Of a DNA stretch of 5,968 nucleotides, positions 5,682 through 5,968 are shown piece by piece. Under the pieces are notes generated by a model, which was given only the letters and a program-made list of their open reading frames with translations, was not told where the DNA came from and ran no database searches. The stretch lies in assembly GCA_021793495.1 (NCBI GenBank), contig JAJYSQ010000129.1, forward strand, positions 1 to 5,968, in the 5' to 3' direction. Origin of the DNA: Actinomycetes bacterium. Its GTDB lineage: Bacteria; Actinomycetota; Actinomycetes; JAJYSQ01. How positions within the stretch are numbered: the first letter of the stretch is position 1; every line of letters begins with the position of its first letter. The position numbers and the translations under genes are program-made.

Positions 5682-5968
5682 TCAGTCAGCGCTGCGCCCG
5701 ATGCGGACCCGCCAGATCTCCGGTCCAGAGTCGAGGTACGCCCAGGTGAAGCGTCCGGCATGCTCAGCCTGGAACTGGTAGTGCAGCGGCTTGGGGTCGT
5801 GGTCATTGACGAGCACGAACGCCTCGCCGACGGGGGTCCCGGCGAAGGTCGTCAGGATCAGGTCATGCCGCCGGGCTGGTGGCTCACGGCGGACGTCGAG
5901 CTCGTGGTCCGTGCCACTCGGGCGAGGGCCGGCGACCGGCAGCACGTGGGCCGGATCGCGGTAGACAG
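5682..5968 (-). CDS. DUF2249 domain protein, cut by the right edge
   Basis: The frame is open to the window edge and ends at TGA 5684-5682. The visible 94 complete codons contain a full DUF2249 core: ELDVRREPPARRHDLIL, then GEAFVLVNDHDPKPLHYQFQ and AGRFTWAYLDSGPEIWRVRI. DUF2249 proteins have no settled biochemical function. They are often encoded near hemerythrin, nitric-oxide and denitrification genes. A GTG at 5945 could be the start but has no ribosome binding site. The sequence before the domain (VYRDPAHVLPVAGPRPSGTD) looks like a linker, so another domain, such as a second DUF2249 or a hemerythrin-like one, may lie beyond the edge. The stop is seven bases from the candidate start of the 12-helix gene, which suggests co-transcription and perhaps translational coupling. 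Confidence 0.85.
   Translation of the reverse strand, partial: VYRDPAHVLPVAGPRPSGTDHELDVRREPPARRHDLILTTFAGTPVGEAFVLVNDHDPKPLHYQFQAEHAGRFTWAYLDSGPEIWRVRIGRSAD

Noticed and set aside
3965..5749. 594-residue plus-strand open frame
   Set aside because: It lies antisense to the well-supported CopD-like, 12-helix and DUF2249 genes. Its composition is Gln/Arg/Gly/Thr-rich with no domain, as expected for a high-GC shadow frame.
1..5968. tRNA, rRNA, CRISPR array or insertion-sequence ends
   Set aside because: Reading both strands I saw no tRNA-like cloverleaf, no rRNA segments, no regularly spaced repeats and no transposase with terminal inverted repeats.

Overview
This is a high-GC window (about 70% by eye) with strong G/C bias at third codon positions and several GTG starts. 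It is typical of a high-GC actinobacterium. A divergent rsmI / pmt pair is also found in Mycobacterium tuberculosis (Rv1003 / Rv1002c). The style of the proteins would suit Micromonosporaceae, but the genus is an inference.

Layout. (1) Bases 1-406: a left edge with no securely identified gene. A Cys/His-rich reading frame runs off the edge on the minus strand (219 to 1), followed by about 190 bases of GC-rich spacer holding an imperfect direct repeat. (2) Bases 407-1345, minus: rsmI, the 16S rRNA C1402 2'-O-methyltransferase. (3) Bases 1416-2972, plus: pmt, the membrane protein O-mannosyltransferase, divergent from rsmI and probably transcribed as a leaderless message. (4) Bases 2920-3985: a gene graveyard on the minus strand. 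It holds an HxlR-family regulator that has lost its wing/recognition-helix region, an unidentified coding-like fragment, and the C-terminal part of an alpha/beta hydrolase with two frameshifts and its catalytic His changed to Arg. No intact gene is visible in this kilobase. (5) Bases 3985-5968, minus: a probable three-gene operon read right to left. It encodes a DUF2249 protein (cut by the right edge), a 12-helix membrane protein with an H-x-H-V-N-x-F-G-W motif resembling haem-copper-oxidase-like membrane domains, and a small four-helix CopD-like membrane protein.

How they fit together. rsmI and pmt are housekeeping/envelope genes that share only an intergenic region. The DUF2249, 12-helix and CopD-like genes are closely packed on one strand, and by family association look like an accessory module for nitrogen-oxide, oxygen or copper/haem chemistry at the membrane. 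The exact reaction is not known from sequence. This is the part of the window most likely to hold under-described biology. The decayed hydrolase and regulator between pmt and this module suggest a region of gene turnover next to a conserved chromosomal anchor.
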